A stretch of DNA of 64,000 nucleotides, taken from positions 124,001-188,000 of the forward strand of contig NZ_JACIHE010000004.1 in assembly GCF_014198245.1 (NCBI RefSeq), read 5' to 3'. A program made the position numbers and the translations under genes. Numbering within the stretch: position 1 is the stretch's first letter; each line of letters opens with the position of its first letter. The notes beneath the pieces are model-generated. The model was not told the origin of the DNA. It ran no database searches and was given only the letters and a program-made list of their open reading frames with translations. Below are positions 37,607 through 47,730 of this stretch, in pieces. Source of the stretch: Bradyrhizobium sp. cir1. Lineage in GTDB: Bacteria > Pseudomonadota > Alphaproteobacteria > Rhizobiales > Xanthobacteraceae.

Positions 37607-38493
37607 TGGGCATGCAGGCGTTCCTGGACATTTTCGACATCTATCTACTGGAGGCCGTCATCAACGGCATCCTGCTCGGCGGCGTGCTGGCGCTGCTCGC
37701 GCTCGGACTCAACCTGATCTTCGGCGTCATCGACGTGACCTGGATCTGCTATGCCGAGCTGGTGATGATCGGCATGTACGCCATGTATTTCATGGTGCAG
37801 TACTACGGCGTCAGCTATTTCGTCGCGGCCCCGCTCACCATCCTGCTGGTTGCCGTCCTCGGCGCGGCGCTGCACTACCTCGTGATCGCGCCGCTGCTCA
37901 CGGCGCCCCCGATCAACCAGCTGCTCGCAACCGGCGGCGTGCTGTTCGTGCTGCAGAGCTTTGCCACCGTCGCCTTCGGCATCGACTTCCGCAATCTCGG
38001 CATCCGCCTGCCGGTGCTCGCCTTCGGCGACATGAATTTCAGCTACGCGCGGCTGCTCTCGTTTCTGGCCGCGCTGGTCGGCATGGTCGCCGTCTATCTG
38101 TTCATGACGCGCACCTTCACCGGCACCGCGATCCGCGCCATCTCGCAGGACCGCCAGATCATGGCGTTGATGGGCGTCGACACCAGGCGCATCTATCTCA
38201 TTACGTCGGCCATTGGCGGCGGGCTGGCCGGGCTCGCCGCCTGCCTGCTCGTGCTGCAATATGACGTGCACCCCTTCGTCGGCCTCTCCTTCGGGCCGAT
38301 CACCTTCCTGATCTGCGTGCTCGGGGGGCTCGGCAATTTCATCGGCGGCTTCATCGCGGCGTTCGTCTTCGCCGAGATCATCTCGCTCGGCGGCCTGTTC
38401 TCCGACCTCGAATGGGGCTATGTGCTCGCCTTCGCCTTCTTCATCGTCATGATGTTCATCCGGCCCGCGGGCCTGCTTGCGAGGCGCCGATGA
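37606..38493 (+). CDS. livH: Branched-chain amino acid ABC transporter permease LivH
   Basis: A 295-aa permease with about eight spans. The family start VINGILLGGVLALLALGLNLIFGVIDV and the loop TGTAIRAISQDRQIMALMGVDTRRIY are clear. ATG 37606 overlaps the livF stop; an in-frame ATG at 37612 is an alternative. The stop overlaps livM by 4 bp. Confidence 0.93.
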
Positions 38494-39509
38494 TGGGACA
38501 GGGACGTCTCGCTGCATGGGGGATGGGGCTGGCGGCACTGATTGCGCTGCCCTTCGTCTATCGCGATCCCTATCATCTGCACATCCTGGTGCTGATCCTG
38601 ATCTGGTCGTTCGCCTATACCTCCTGGTCGATGATGGGGCGGTTCGGCCTGGTCTCGCTCGGACATGGCGGCTTCATGGGGATTGGCGCCTACGTCACCG
38701 CGCTATTGTGGAATCACCTGGGGCTGTCGCCATGGATCGGCATTCCCATCAGCATGGCGGCGGCCGGCGCGCTGGCGCTGATCGTCGGCTATCCCTGCTT
38801 CCGCTTCCGCATCACCGGGCATTATTTCGTGCTGGTGACGCTGGCGCTGTCAGGCATCGTGCTTCAGGTCATCACCGCGACGCGCGACTATACTGGCGGC
38901 TCGCTCGGCTACACCCCGAACCGCGCCTCGGGCAACAAGCTGCTGGCGCTGCAATTCGACGACAAGACGACCTGGTACCTGATCGCGCTCGCGGTCTGGC
39001 TGTTCGGCATCGTGGTCTGGCACTTGGTCGACCGCAGCATGGCCCGCTATGCCCTGGAGGCGATCTCGGAGGACGAGGACGCCGCGGCCGCGGCCGGCGT
39101 CGACGTCACCGCCGAGAAGCTGAAGATCACGCTGCTCAGCGCGTTGATGACGGCGCTCGCGGGCGCGATCTACTGCCAGTACCAGATGTTCATCACCCCC
39201 GACACGGTCAGCGGCATCGCGGTGTCGCTGCAGATGGTATTCGCGGCGATCGTCGGCGGCCTGTTCGTCTCGCTCGGCCCGACCGTCGGCGCCATCATCA
39301 CCATCCTCCTGGCCGAGACCCTGCGCATCGGCTTCGGCACCAAGGCGGTCGGCTGGGACAATCTCGTCTACGGCGTGCTGCTCGTGCTCTTCATCATATT
39401 CCTTCCCAAGGGCATCCTTGGTAGCTTGCTCGACCGACTGAAGCCGCAACGCAAGGTATCCCGCGCTCATGAGCAAGAAGCCGTCCAAATCGCTCGCCCA
39501 GGAGCTTGA
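38490..39509 (+). CDS. livM: Branched-chain amino acid ABC transporter permease LivM
   Basis: Second permease (339 aa), with FGLVSLGHGGFMGIGAYVTALL and the loop RYALEAISEDEDAAAAAGVDVTAEK. It overlaps the following ppk2 gene by 41 bp in another frame, a tighter join than is usual for unrelated functions. Confidence 0.93.
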   Translation: MMGQGRLAAWGMGLAALIALPFVYRDPYHLHILVLILIWSFAYTSWSMMGRFGLVSLGHGGFMGIGAYVTALLWNHLGLSPWIGIPISMAAAGALALIVGYPCFRFRITGHYFVLVTLALSGIVLQVITATRDYTGGSLGYTPNRASGNKLLALQFDDKTTWYLIALAVWLFGIVVWHLVDRSMARYALEAISEDEDAAAAAGVDVTAEKLKITLLSALMTALAGAIYCQYQMFITPDTVSGIAVSLQMVFAAIVGGLFVSLGPTVGAIITILLAETLRIGFGTKAVGWDNLVYGVLLVLFIIFLPKGILGSLLDRLKPQRKVSRAHEQEAVQIARPGA

Positions 39510-40398
39510 CCGCTACGTCACGCCATTCCGCTACGATGGCTCGGGCAAGTTTCACCTCAAGGACCACAAGACCGACGAGAGGGGCGATCTCGACAAGGAG
39601 AAGGCGCTCGCGATTCTCGACGCCAACAAGAAGCGGCTGGTCGAGTTTCAGGAGAAGCTCTACGCCCAGGATCGCTGGTCGCTGCTGATCGTGTTCCAGG
39701 CCATGGATGCAGCCGGCAAGGACAGTGCGATCAAGGCGATCTTCGAGGGCATCAATCCGCAGGGCTGCGAAGTCACGGCCTTCAAGGCGCCGAGCAGCAA
39801 GGAGCTCGACCACGACTTCCTCTGGCGCCACGTCATCGCGCTGCCCGAGCGCGGCCGTATCGGCATCTTCAACCGTTCCCATTACGAGGAATGCCTGGTG
39901 ACGCGTGTGCACCCCGAGATCCTCGCCAAGGAGAAGCTGCCCTCGAGGCTCGTCACCAAGAACATCTGGAAGGAGCGGTTTGAGGACATCTCCGCATTCG
40001 AGCGCTATCTCTGCCGCAACGGCACCGTGGTGCTGAAGTTCTTCCTCAACGTGTCCAAGGGCGAGCAGCGCGAGCGCTTCCTCGACCGGCTGGAGGATCC
40101 GGCCAGGCAGTGGAAATTCTCCATGGACGATATCAACGAGCGCGCGCTGTGGCCGCGCTACCAGGCGGTCTACCAGGACATTGTCCGGCATACGGCGACC
40201 TCCCATGCGCCCTGGTACGTCGTGCCCGCCGACCACAAATGGTTCGCCCGCGTCGTGATCGGCTCGGTGATCAATGCCGCGCTCGAAAAGCTCGACTTGC
40301 GCTTTCCCCGCGCCGACAAGGCCTCGCTGGAGGAATTCAAGCAGGTGCGCATGGCGCTGGAGAAAGAAGGGGCGGGAGGCAAGAAGAAAGCAAAGTGA
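39469..40398 (+). CDS. ppk2: Polyphosphate kinase 2 family protein
   Basis: Transfers phosphate between polyphosphate and nucleotides (309 aa). The P-loop kinase core has the PPK2 Walker A variant VFQAMDAAGKDSAIKAIFEG, Walker B and lid region RIGIFNRSHYEECLVTRVHPE, KNIWKERFEDISAFERYLCRNGTVVLKFFLNVS and PWYVVPADHKWFARVVIG. Single-domain PPK2s of this length are usually class I, but ADP/GDP/AMP preference cannot be read. The tail is Lys-rich (GGKKKAK). The start is inside livM, and the stop overlaps the patatin gene. Confidence 0.93.
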   Translation: MSKKPSKSLAQELDRYVTPFRYDGSGKFHLKDHKTDERGDLDKEKALAILDANKKRLVEFQEKLYAQDRWSLLIVFQAMDAAGKDSAIKAIFEGINPQGCEVTAFKAPSSKELDHDFLWRHVIALPERGRIGIFNRSHYEECLVTRVHPEILAKEKLPSRLVTKNIWKERFEDISAFERYLCRNGTVVLKFFLNVSKGEQRERFLDRLEDPARQWKFSMDDINERALWPRYQAVYQDIVRHTATSHAPWYVVPADHKWFARVVIGSVINAALEKLDLRFPRADKASLEEFKQVRMALEKEGAGGKKKAK

Positions 40399-41432
40399 CA
40401 GCCAACGGGACCACGAACTGCAAGAACGTCAACTTCGCGCTCCAGGGCGGCGGCGCGCACGGCGCCTTCGTCTGGGGCGTGCTCGACCAGGTGCTCGAAG
40501 ATGGCAGGCTCGCGATCGAGGCGATCAGCGCGACCAGCGCCGGCGCCATGAATGCGGTCGCGATGGCCTCCGGCATGGCGCACGGAGGTGCGGAAGCCGC
40601 GCGGGAGAGCCTGCACGCATTCTGGTACGAAGTGTCGCGCATGGACATGGCGTACGATTTGATGTCGCCTCTGAACCAGTGGATCCAGGCCTTGAGGCTG
40701 CCGCCGGAATATCATCCGGTCCACGCCGTCATCCACACGCTGACGCACACGCTGCCGCCGGGCCTGCTCAATCCCTTTCATTTCAATCCGCTTCGCTCGC
40801 TGCTGCAGCGCGTGGTCGATTTCGACCGGCTCAATTCCTCGCCCGAGGCGCCGCAGCTGTTTCTCAACGCCACCAACGTCCGCACCGGCAAGATCAAAGT
40901 GTTCCAGAGCCCGCTGCTCACTGCGGACACCGTGCTCGCCTCGGCCTGCCTGCCGCCCTATTTCCAGGCCGTCGAGATCGACGGCGAGCACTATTGGGAT
41001 GGCGGCTATCTTGGCAATCCTGCGATCTATCCGTTGATCTACCGCAAGGGCAGTCACGACGTCATCATCGTGCAGGTCACGGCGATCCGGCGCGACGAGC
41101 TGCCGACCAGTGCAGCCGATGTCCTCCACCGCATCAACGAGATCAGCTTCAATTCGTCCCTGATGCGCGAGATGCGCGCGATCGCCTTCGCCACGCGGCT
41201 GATCGACGACGGCGAACTCGACAGCGACAGGCATAGCCGCATGTACATGCATTGGATTGGCAACGACCAATTGATGTCGCAGCTCGGCACGGCCACGCAG
41301 TTCCACCCCGAATGGAGCCTGTTGTGTCGCCTGCGCGACGAGGGCCGCGAGGCGGCGCGAAGCTGGCTGGCGCGCAACTTCGACCAGATCGGAAAGTCCT
41401 CGACGGTCGACCTGGCAGGCATGTTTCTCTAG
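40395..41432 (+). CDS. Patatin-like phospholipase family protein
   Basis: A 345-aa serine acyl hydrolase with a Ser-Asp dyad. The oxyanion loop is FALQGGGAHGAFVWGVLDQVLED; the nucleophile elbow is ATSAGAMNAVA (Ala replaces the usual first Gly of GxSxG); the catalytic Asp is in YWDGGYLGNPA. The start is a GTG at 40395 overlapping the ppk2 stop by 4 bp, so the gene is translationally coupled. In this setting it could act on storage granules or phospholipids; neither is shown. Confidence 0.88.
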   Translation: MTANGTTNCKNVNFALQGGGAHGAFVWGVLDQVLEDGRLAIEAISATSAGAMNAVAMASGMAHGGAEAARESLHAFWYEVSRMDMAYDLMSPLNQWIQALRLPPEYHPVHAVIHTLTHTLPPGLLNPFHFNPLRSLLQRVVDFDRLNSSPEAPQLFLNATNVRTGKIKVFQSPLLTADTVLASACLPPYFQAVEIDGEHYWDGGYLGNPAIYPLIYRKGSHDVIIVQVTAIRRDELPTSAADVLHRINEISFNSSLMREMRAIAFATRLIDDGELDSDRHSRMYMHWIGNDQLMSQLGTATQFHPEWSLLCRLRDEGREAARSWLARNFDQIGKSSTVDLAGMFL

Positions 41433-42309
41433 ACCGCTGAGCCGGCCATCGACAAAAGAGTTCGAAAACAACCCCATGCACAGTAGCCGAGGATAGCGGA
41501 ATCAATGGCTTGCCTGGTTGGGCCGCTCTTGTTCGGATTTAAAGAATTTTGTTTGACCCGTCGGGCAAAACAGGGGCATGATGTCACCATGCCCCGCGGC
41601 CTCCTCGATGTCCGCGACTCCGCGCGGAAGCGCTCGCGATTGGCGAATGCGGCCGGCAGTTCATATGTTGGGACGCAGTGGTTCAGGGAACTCGCGCGTT
41701 CAAATGTGATCCTTCAGTCATCGATCCTGCTTGACAGTTTTGTGTCTCAGGAGGAGCATCGCCAAAGTCGCGAATACGCGACGCGTAACGTCCACCTCAT
41801 GAGCAAGGGGAGGTCTATGACACCACCTCCGCAAATCCAGCCGCGTTAATTGCGATGGAGCTCGTTCGGACTATCGCATAGCGGCGGAAACCGCGAACGG
41901 CACGCCGGGTCAAGGTTTAGCGGGCTGCATCAGTGAGGCATAGCCCCTACCTTCCCGGCGCTGTGATTCTGACACGCTCGCGTTGCGCGGACCTCACGAG
42001 GTCGCGCCGGCATTTGGCATCATGTCTTCTCCTCCTCTTCGCCGTCATTCCGGTGTCCTCCCGGAATGACGGGAGAGGTTTTGGCGTGAGCATCGGTTCC
42101 ATCGATGCGTTCCTACACGTCGGCATTTCGCCGGGTTGGACGCGGAGTTTCTGGCTCCTGCATTGCGGCAAATGCCAAGAGAATGTCGCCTCAAAGGCCA
42201 ACTTCCGACACAGGGTCGGGGCGAATAGCGGTCATCCGACATGACGCATGCGCTTCGGCGGCGACGGTCCCGTCGCCGCAGGCGCATTCATTTTATTCAG
42301 GGAATCCGC
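41433..42309. other. Long gene-free region between patatin and MscS genes
   Basis: About 880 bp without a convincing gene. A 114-codon frame at 41505-41849 has no family pattern and atypical composition. The stretch includes TTTGACCCGTCGGGCAAAAC near 41551, which looks like a degenerate repeat, a TTGACA at 41731, and a hairpin at 42042-42072. It may hold decayed sequence plus the MscS promoter. Confidence 0.5.
42042..42072. repeat. Short hairpin of the CGTCATTCCGG repeat family
   Basis: CCGTCATTCCGG (42042-42053) and CCGGAATGACGG (42061-42072) are perfect complements around TGTCCTC. The arms match the ends of the elements at 13965 and 45786, with the middle lost. Confidence 0.7.
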
Positions 42310-44649
42310 GTGTCGCATAAGCTTGTCCCGGCGCTTCTCGCAGCGCTCTTCCTCGCCATCGTGTCTTTCGTCCCGACTCGCGCCGAGCAGCCCGCGCCTG
42401 ATGTCAAGGGTGCGAACGCGCTGTCGCCCGATGAGGCGAAGCGCGCGCTGGAAACCCTTCAGGACGACAAGAAGCGCGCGCAGATGATCGCCACGTTGCG
42501 CACGATTGCGAATGCGTCGGGTCAGGAGCAGTCGGCGGCTCCGCCGCCTGAACAGAAATCGCCGATCCCGCTTTCGGCCGACGGCCTCGGCGCACAGCTC
42601 CTGCTCACGGTGTCGGAGGAGATCGGCGAGATCTCGCGCGATGTCGCCGACATGGCTCGGACGCTCACCAATTTCCCGGCGTTCTATTACTGGATCGTGC
42701 GGACCGCGAACGATCCCACCGCCTATAATCTCCTGATCGAGATCGCCTGGAAACTCGCGCTGGTGTTCGGCTGTGCCTTCGCCGCGGAGTGGGTGATCTT
42801 CCGTCTGATCCGGCGTCCCGTTGCCTTCCTCGAAGGACGCGTGCCGCAGACCTTACGCCTGTCGGCGCAGGCGCTCCCAATTGCCGAGCCGCCGTCCTCG
42901 GTGGCCGACGTCACTCCCGCGCCCGAATTGCAGAAGCATCGTCACAGCCTCGCGCGCGTCTGGCAATTGCTGCTGCGGCTGCCCTTCGTGGTCGGACGGC
43001 TCGTGCTCGAGCTGCTGCCGGTGTTCATTTTCGTTGGTCTGGCGACCGCGCTGCTCGGAACGGAGATCGGCGAACCCGCCACCGTCCGCCTCGTGATCCT
43101 CGCGGTCGTGAACGCCTATGCGTTCTCGCGCGGGCTCATCTGCGTCGTTCGTGCCCTGGCGGGACCGTTTGGCCTGTTTCCGGCCCGTGCCGAGACCGCG
43201 GCCTATGTCGAGATCTGGGCCCGCCGCATCGTCGGCGTCGGTGTGTCCGGCATCGCCTTTGCCAATGTTGCGCTCCTGCTCGGCTTGCCCCGCACCGGCT
43301 ATGCCGCGCTGCTGCGCATGGTGATGCTGGTCGTGCATCTCTTCGTCGTCGTCATCGTCCTGCAATGCCGCCGCCAGGTTGCGGACGCCATTCGCGCGCC
43401 CGCCGAACGGCAGGGCATTGCGGCACGCCTGCGCAATCGCATCGCCGGCGGCTGGCATTATCTTGCGATCGCGCTTGATCTCGCGCTGTGGGCGGTGTGG
43501 GCGCTGAACATCCGCAACGGCTATTCGCTGCTGTTGCAATATTTCGTCGGGACCGTCGTGGTGGCGCTGATGACGCGCGTCGCCATCATGGTGACGCTGG
43601 GCCTGATCGACCGCGGCTTCCGCATCAATCCGGAGATCCTTCAGCGCTTCCCGGGGCTGGAGATCCGTGCCAACCGCTATTTGCCGCTGCTGCGCAAGCT
43701 CGTCTCGGGTGTGATCGCCTTCATCGGCTTCGTGGCCGTGCTCGAGGTCTGGGGCGTCGATGCCATCGTCTGGTTCTATGGCGGCCAGATCGGCGGCCGG
43801 CTGATCTCGGCGATGGTGACGATCGGCATTGCCGTATTTATCGCTGCGGCGATCTGGGAAATCAGCAATGCGCTGCTGGACCGCCAGATCAATGCGCTGT
43901 CCAGGGACGGGCACTATGCCCGCGCGGCGCGCCTGCGCACCTTCCAGCCGATGCTGCGCACCGCGCTGCTCTGCCTGATCGCCACCGTCGTCGGCCTCAC
44001 GGCGTTGAGCGAGATCGGCGTCAATGTCGCCCCGCTGCTGGCGGGCGCCGGCATCGTCGGCATCGCGATCGGGTTCGGTTCGCAGAAGCTGGTGCAGGAT
44101 CTCATCACCGGCCTGTTCCTGCTGCTGGAGAACACGGTGCAGGTCGGAGACACCGTCAGCGTCTCGGGGCTCTCGGGCGTCGTCGAGAACGTCTCGATCC
44201 GCACCATCAGGCTTCGCGCCGGCGACGGCGCCGTGCACATCGTGCCGTTCAGCGCGGTCACCACCATTACCAATGCCAGCCGCGGCGCCGGCAACGCCTC
44301 CGTCAGCGTCAACGTCGCCTACAAGGAGGACACCGATCGCGCCGGCCAGATCCTCAAGGACATCGTCGACGAGATGCGACGCGAAGCGGACTTCCGCGCG
44401 CTGATCCGCGGCGATCTCGAGCTGTGGGGCGTCGACAAGGTCGACGGCGCGATGGTGTCGATCGTCGGCCAGATCCGCTGCACCGAGGCCGGCCGCTGGC
44501 CGGTGCAGCGCGAGTTCAACCGCCGCATGAAGCTGCGCTTCCAGCAGAACGGCATCGAGGTCGCGTCCTCCGCCCAGACCATTCTGATGCAGATCGCGCC
44601 GCCGGCAGAGGGGGCCGCCAATCTGACGCCGCGGCGGGCGGCCGGATAG
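42310..44649 (+). CDS. MscS-family mechanosensitive channel, large form
   Basis: A 779-aa membrane channel. A signal peptide (VPALLAALFLAIVSFVPTRA) and a periplasmic helical segment precede about ten membrane spans. The C-terminal MscS domain includes the pore helix LLAGAGIVGIAIGFGSQKLVQDLITGLFLLLENTVQVGDTV and the beta domain (IRTIRLRAGDGAVHIVPFSAVTTITN). I chose GTG 42310, which has AGGGAA upstream and starts the signal peptide, over an ATG at 42241 that would add an Arg-rich extension. It is likely an osmotic release valve. Confidence 0.88.
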   Translation: MSHKLVPALLAALFLAIVSFVPTRAEQPAPDVKGANALSPDEAKRALETLQDDKKRAQMIATLRTIANASGQEQSAAPPPEQKSPIPLSADGLGAQLLLTVSEEIGEISRDVADMARTLTNFPAFYYWIVRTANDPTAYNLLIEIAWKLALVFGCAFAAEWVIFRLIRRPVAFLEGRVPQTLRLSAQALPIAEPPSSVADVTPAPELQKHRHSLARVWQLLLRLPFVVGRLVLELLPVFIFVGLATALLGTEIGEPATVRLVILAVVNAYAFSRGLICVVRALAGPFGLFPARAETAAYVEIWARRIVGVGVSGIAFANVALLLGLPRTGYAALLRMVMLVVHLFVVVIVLQCRRQVADAIRAPAERQGIAARLRNRIAGGWHYLAIALDLALWAVWALNIRNGYSLLLQYFVGTVVVALMTRVAIMVTLGLIDRGFRINPEILQRFPGLEIRANRYLPLLRKLVSGVIAFIGFVAVLEVWGVDAIVWFYGGQIGGRLISAMVTIGIAVFIAAAIWEISNALLDRQINALSRDGHYARAARLRTFQPMLRTALLCLIATVVGLTALSEIGVNVAPLLAGAGIVGIAIGFGSQKLVQDLITGLFLLLENTVQVGDTVSVSGLSGVVENVSIRTIRLRAGDGAVHIVPFSAVTTITNASRGAGNASVSVNVAYKEDTDRAGQILKDIVDEMRREADFRALIRGDLELWGVDKVDGAMVSIVGQIRCTEAGRWPVQREFNRRMKLRFQQNGIEVASSAQTILMQIAPPAEGAANLTPRRAAG

Positions 44650-44748
44650 AAGCTCCGCGAAATTCCAGCTTGCCTGCGCTCGCCCGGCAGCGTTCACTCC
44701 AGCCTCAGCCTGCTGACAACATGCGGGCGGCAAAAAAGGGTGGAGACG

Positions 44749-45750
44749 ATGATGCGGGGGCTGTGGGCCGGATGTCGCGGTCATGTGTTCGTCATTTGCG
44801 CGTTGATCGGATGCGCGGCGTGGGCCGCACCCGGCAACGCGCAGCCGTTTCCGTCGCGCCCCATCACCCTCGTCGTGCCGTTCGCCGCGGGCGGCCCGAC
44901 CGACACGCTGGCGCGGATCCTGTCGGAGCGGATCGCGGCCGAGCTGCACACGACGGTCGTGGTCGAGAACGTGGCGGGTGCGTCCGGCAGCATCGCCGGC
45001 GCCCGCGTCGCACGTGCGGCGCCTGACGGCACCACTGTTACCATCGGCCATTGGGGCACGCATGTGCTCAACGGCGCGATCCTCAAGCTGCCTTATGACG
45101 TGGTCGCCGATTTCGAGCCGGTTGCGACCATCGCGATGGGCACGCAGCTCATCGTCGGCCGGAAGTCGCTCGAGGCCAACAACCTCAAGGACATGATCGC
45201 GTGGCTGAAGGCCCACCCCGGCAAGGCCACCGCCGGGACCGCCGGCGCGGGCACCGGCGCCCATGTCGCCGGCGTCTTCTTCAAGGAGAAGACCGGGACC
45301 GACTTCCAGTTCGTGCCCTATCGCGGTGCCGGGCCGGCGATGATCGATCTGGTCGCAGGCCAGATCGACATCATGTTCGACCAGGCGTCGAACTCGCTGC
45401 CGCAATACAAGAACGGCGCCATCAAGGCGTTCGCCGTGACCTCGCCGACACGGCTTGCATCTGCACCTGATATTCCGACTGTCGACGAGGCGGGCCTGCC
45501 CGGGCTCTATATTTCCTACTGGCACGGCATCTGGGCACCGAAGAACACGCCGAAGGAGATCGTCACGAAGCTCAACGCGGCCATCGTCGCCGTGCTTGCG
45601 GATGCTTCCGTCAAGCGGCGCTTTGGCGAACTCGGGCAGGAGATACCGCCTGTAGACCAGCAAACGCCCGCAGCGCTCGCCGCTTTCCAGAAGGCCGAGA
45701 CCGAGAAATGGTGGCCGATCGTGAAGGCCGCGGACATCAAGCCTGAGTAG
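44749..45750 (+). CDS. Bug-family (TTT) periplasmic solute receptor
   Basis: A receptor of about 333 aa with a signal peptide (ending near GNAQ) and the Bug/TctC pattern: FPSRPITLVVPFAAGGPTDTLARIL, VENVAGASGSIAGARVARAAPDG, GAGTGAHVAGVFFKEKTG, VPYRGAGPAMIDLVAGQIDIMFD. No tctA/tctB lies beside it, as is common for this family; it could serve the tctBA pair 37 kb upstream or another system. Start at 44749 or 44752 is preferred (GGTGGAG upstream). Confidence 0.92.
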   Translation: MMRGLWAGCRGHVFVICALIGCAAWAAPGNAQPFPSRPITLVVPFAAGGPTDTLARILSERIAAELHTTVVVENVAGASGSIAGARVARAAPDGTTVTIGHWGTHVLNGAILKLPYDVVADFEPVATIAMGTQLIVGRKSLEANNLKDMIAWLKAHPGKATAGTAGAGTGAHVAGVFFKEKTGTDFQFVPYRGAGPAMIDLVAGQIDIMFDQASNSLPQYKNGAIKAFAVTSPTRLASAPDIPTVDEAGLPGLYISYWHGIWAPKNTPKEIVTKLNAAIVAVLADASVKRRFGELGQEIPPVDQQTPAALAAFQKAETEKWWPIVKAADIKPE

Positions 45751-45785
45751 CTGCAACGTCAGACATCCCTATCCCGGAACATTCC

Positions 45786-45870
45786 CGTCATTCCGGGGCG
45801 CGACGAAGTCGCGAACTATGGTGTGCAATTGCGCACCATAGTTCGCGCTAACGCGCGCCCCGGAATGACG
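45786..45870. repeat. Palindromic element with nested hairpins
   Basis: Outer arms CGTCATTCCGGGGCGCG (45786-45802) and CGCGCCCCGGAATGACG (45854-45870) are perfect complements. A second hairpin nests inside (GCGAACTATGGTG ... CACCATAGTTCGC) around TGCAATTGCG. It is the cleanest copy of the element family in the window. Confidence 0.8.
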
Positions 45871-46043
45871 AGGAAGAGAGTGCAGGCGCCGCGTTAACCC
45901 TTTTGCGCGTAACTGCCGGTCTTTCGAGCAGTCTCGCTGCGGTGCGAGATCACAATCGACGCGGCGAGGGCAACGTCCTTGATCTCTGGGGAACGCTGGC
46001 CGACAATGTCCGCCGTTCAATCAAAAGCTCCTTGGGGGAATTC

Positions 46044-47696
46044 GTGAATAGACCTGCCCGGGTCGTTGCCCAGCCTTCATCGTCCGATCAATCGCACGGC
46101 ATGACGCTGCTGCGCGACCCCTTGCTCAACAAGGGCACTGCCTTCACGGAAGCGGAGCGTGCCACACTCGGCCTGCGCGGCCTGTTGCCGCCCTGCGTGC
46201 TGACGATGGAGACGCAATCTCAGCGCGTGCTCGTCAATCTGCGCGCGCTGCCGACCGACCTCGAAAAATACGTCGCGCTGAACGCGCTGCATGACCGTAA
46301 CGAGGCGCTGTTCTTCCGTGTCGTCGTCGACAATATCGACGAGATCCAGCCGATCATCTACACGCCGACCGTCGGGCTCGCCTGCCAGAAATTCGGCCTG
46401 ATCTTCCAGCGGCCGCGCGGCATGTTCATCTCCTCGCGCGATCGCGGCCAGATCGCCGAGATCCTGAAGAACTGGCCCTATCAGGCCAAGCTGATCGTCG
46501 TCACCGACGGCGAGCGCATCCTTGGCCTCGGCGATCTCGGCGCCAACGGCATGGGCATTCCGGTCGGCAAGCTCTCGCTCTATTCGGCCTGCGCCGGCGT
46601 GCATCCCGAACTGTGCCTGCCTGTTGTGCTCGACGTCGGCACCAACAACGAAGAGCTCCTGAACGATCCGTATTATCTCGGCCTGCGCGAGCGCCGGCTC
46701 TCGGGCGAGGCCTATGACAGCTTCGTCGACGAGTTCATGCAGGCGGCGCGGAAGACGTTCCCGGACGTGCTGATCCAGTTCGAGGATTTCGCCAATCACT
46801 CGGCGTTCAAGCTGCTGCACAAATATCGCGACGAGGCCTGCGTCTTCAACGACGACATCCAAGGCACTGCGGCGGTGGCACTCGCCGGCCTGTTCTCGGC
46901 CTTGCGCATTTCCGGCGGCAAGCTGACGGATCAGAAGATACTGTTCCTCGGCGCGGGCGAGGCGGCGACCGGCATTGCCGATCTCGTGGTCTCCGCCATG
47001 ATGGCGGAGGGCGCGACGGAAGCCGAAGCGCTCCGGCGCAACTGGCTGGTGGATTCCCGCGGCCTCGTCGTCAGCGGCCGTGAGGGCCTTTCCGGCCACA
47101 AGCTGCGCTATGCCCATGCCGGCCAGGCGCCGATCTCCGACTTCCTCACCGCCATCAGGACGCTGAAGCCGACGGCGATCATCGGCGTCGCCGCGGTCGG
47201 CGGCGCCTTCACGCCAGAGGTGCTGAAGGCGATGGCCGAGCTCAACGAGCAGCCGATCGTGTTCGCGCTGTCCAATCCGACCTCGAAGGCGGAATGCTCG
47301 GCGGAGGATGCCTATCGCTACACCGAGGGCCGCGCGCTGTTCGCCTGCGGCAGCCCGTACGATCCGGTCACGCTCAGCGGTCGCACCTTCGTGCCGCGCC
47401 AGGGCAACAATTCCTACATCTTCCCCGGCGTCGGCCTCGGCGTCATCGCCAGCCGCTCCAAGCTAGTGACGGACGAGATGTTCATGGCGGCCGCCCATAC
47501 GCTCGCCGATTGCGTCGGCAAGGAGGACCTCGCCCAGGGCAGCCTCTATCCGGCGCTGCCCCGCATCCGTGAGGTCTCGGTCCGCATCGCAGCCGCGGTG
47601 GCCGACGTCGCCTATCAGCGCGGCCTCGCCGACGGACCCGCGCCCAATGACGTCAGGGCCCTGGTGCAGTCGCAGATGTACGAGCCGAAGTACTGA
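46044..47696 (+). CDS. NAD-dependent malic enzyme
   Basis: Oxidative decarboxylation of malate to pyruvate; in rhizobia such enzymes feed dicarboxylates into central metabolism. It is about 550 aa from GTG 46044 (GGGGGAA upstream), the length of the large, eukaryote-like NAD-malic enzyme group. Visible: NDRNEALFFRVV-like segment, YTPTVGLACQKFG, VVTDGERILGLGDLGANGMGIPVGK, the metal site IQFEDFANHSAFKLLHKY, FNDDIQGTAAVALAG, and the NAD fold ILFLGAGEAATGIADLV. A separate MaeB-type with a phosphotransacetylase domain is not what is seen here. Confidence 0.93.
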   Translation: MNRPARVVAQPSSSDQSHGMTLLRDPLLNKGTAFTEAERATLGLRGLLPPCVLTMETQSQRVLVNLRALPTDLEKYVALNALHDRNEALFFRVVVDNIDEIQPIIYTPTVGLACQKFGLIFQRPRGMFISSRDRGQIAEILKNWPYQAKLIVVTDGERILGLGDLGANGMGIPVGKLSLYSACAGVHPELCLPVVLDVGTNNEELLNDPYYLGLRERRLSGEAYDSFVDEFMQAARKTFPDVLIQFEDFANHSAFKLLHKYRDEACVFNDDIQGTAAVALAGLFSALRISGGKLTDQKILFLGAGEAATGIADLVVSAMMAEGATEAEALRRNWLVDSRGLVVSGREGLSGHKLRYAHAGQAPISDFLTAIRTLKPTAIIGVAAVGGAFTPEVLKAMAELNEQPIVFALSNPTSKAECSAEDAYRYTEGRALFACGSPYDPVTLSGRTFVPRQGNNSYIFPGVGLGVIASRSKLVTDEMFMAAAHTLADCVGKEDLAQGSLYPALPRIREVSVRIAAAVADVAYQRGLADGPAPNDVRALVQSQMYEPKY

Positions 47697-47730
47697 GCGC
47701 CACAACTCGAGTCGAGTTCGCGGAGATAGC

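Noticed and set aside
41505..41849. 114-codon frame in the gap after the patatin gene
   Set aside because: No Shine-Dalgarno, composition unlike neighbouring genes, no family pattern.
42853..45756. 967-codon minus-strand open frame opposite the MscS and Bug genes
   Set aside because: Spans two well-supported plus-strand genes and has antisense-type composition and no recognisable domain.
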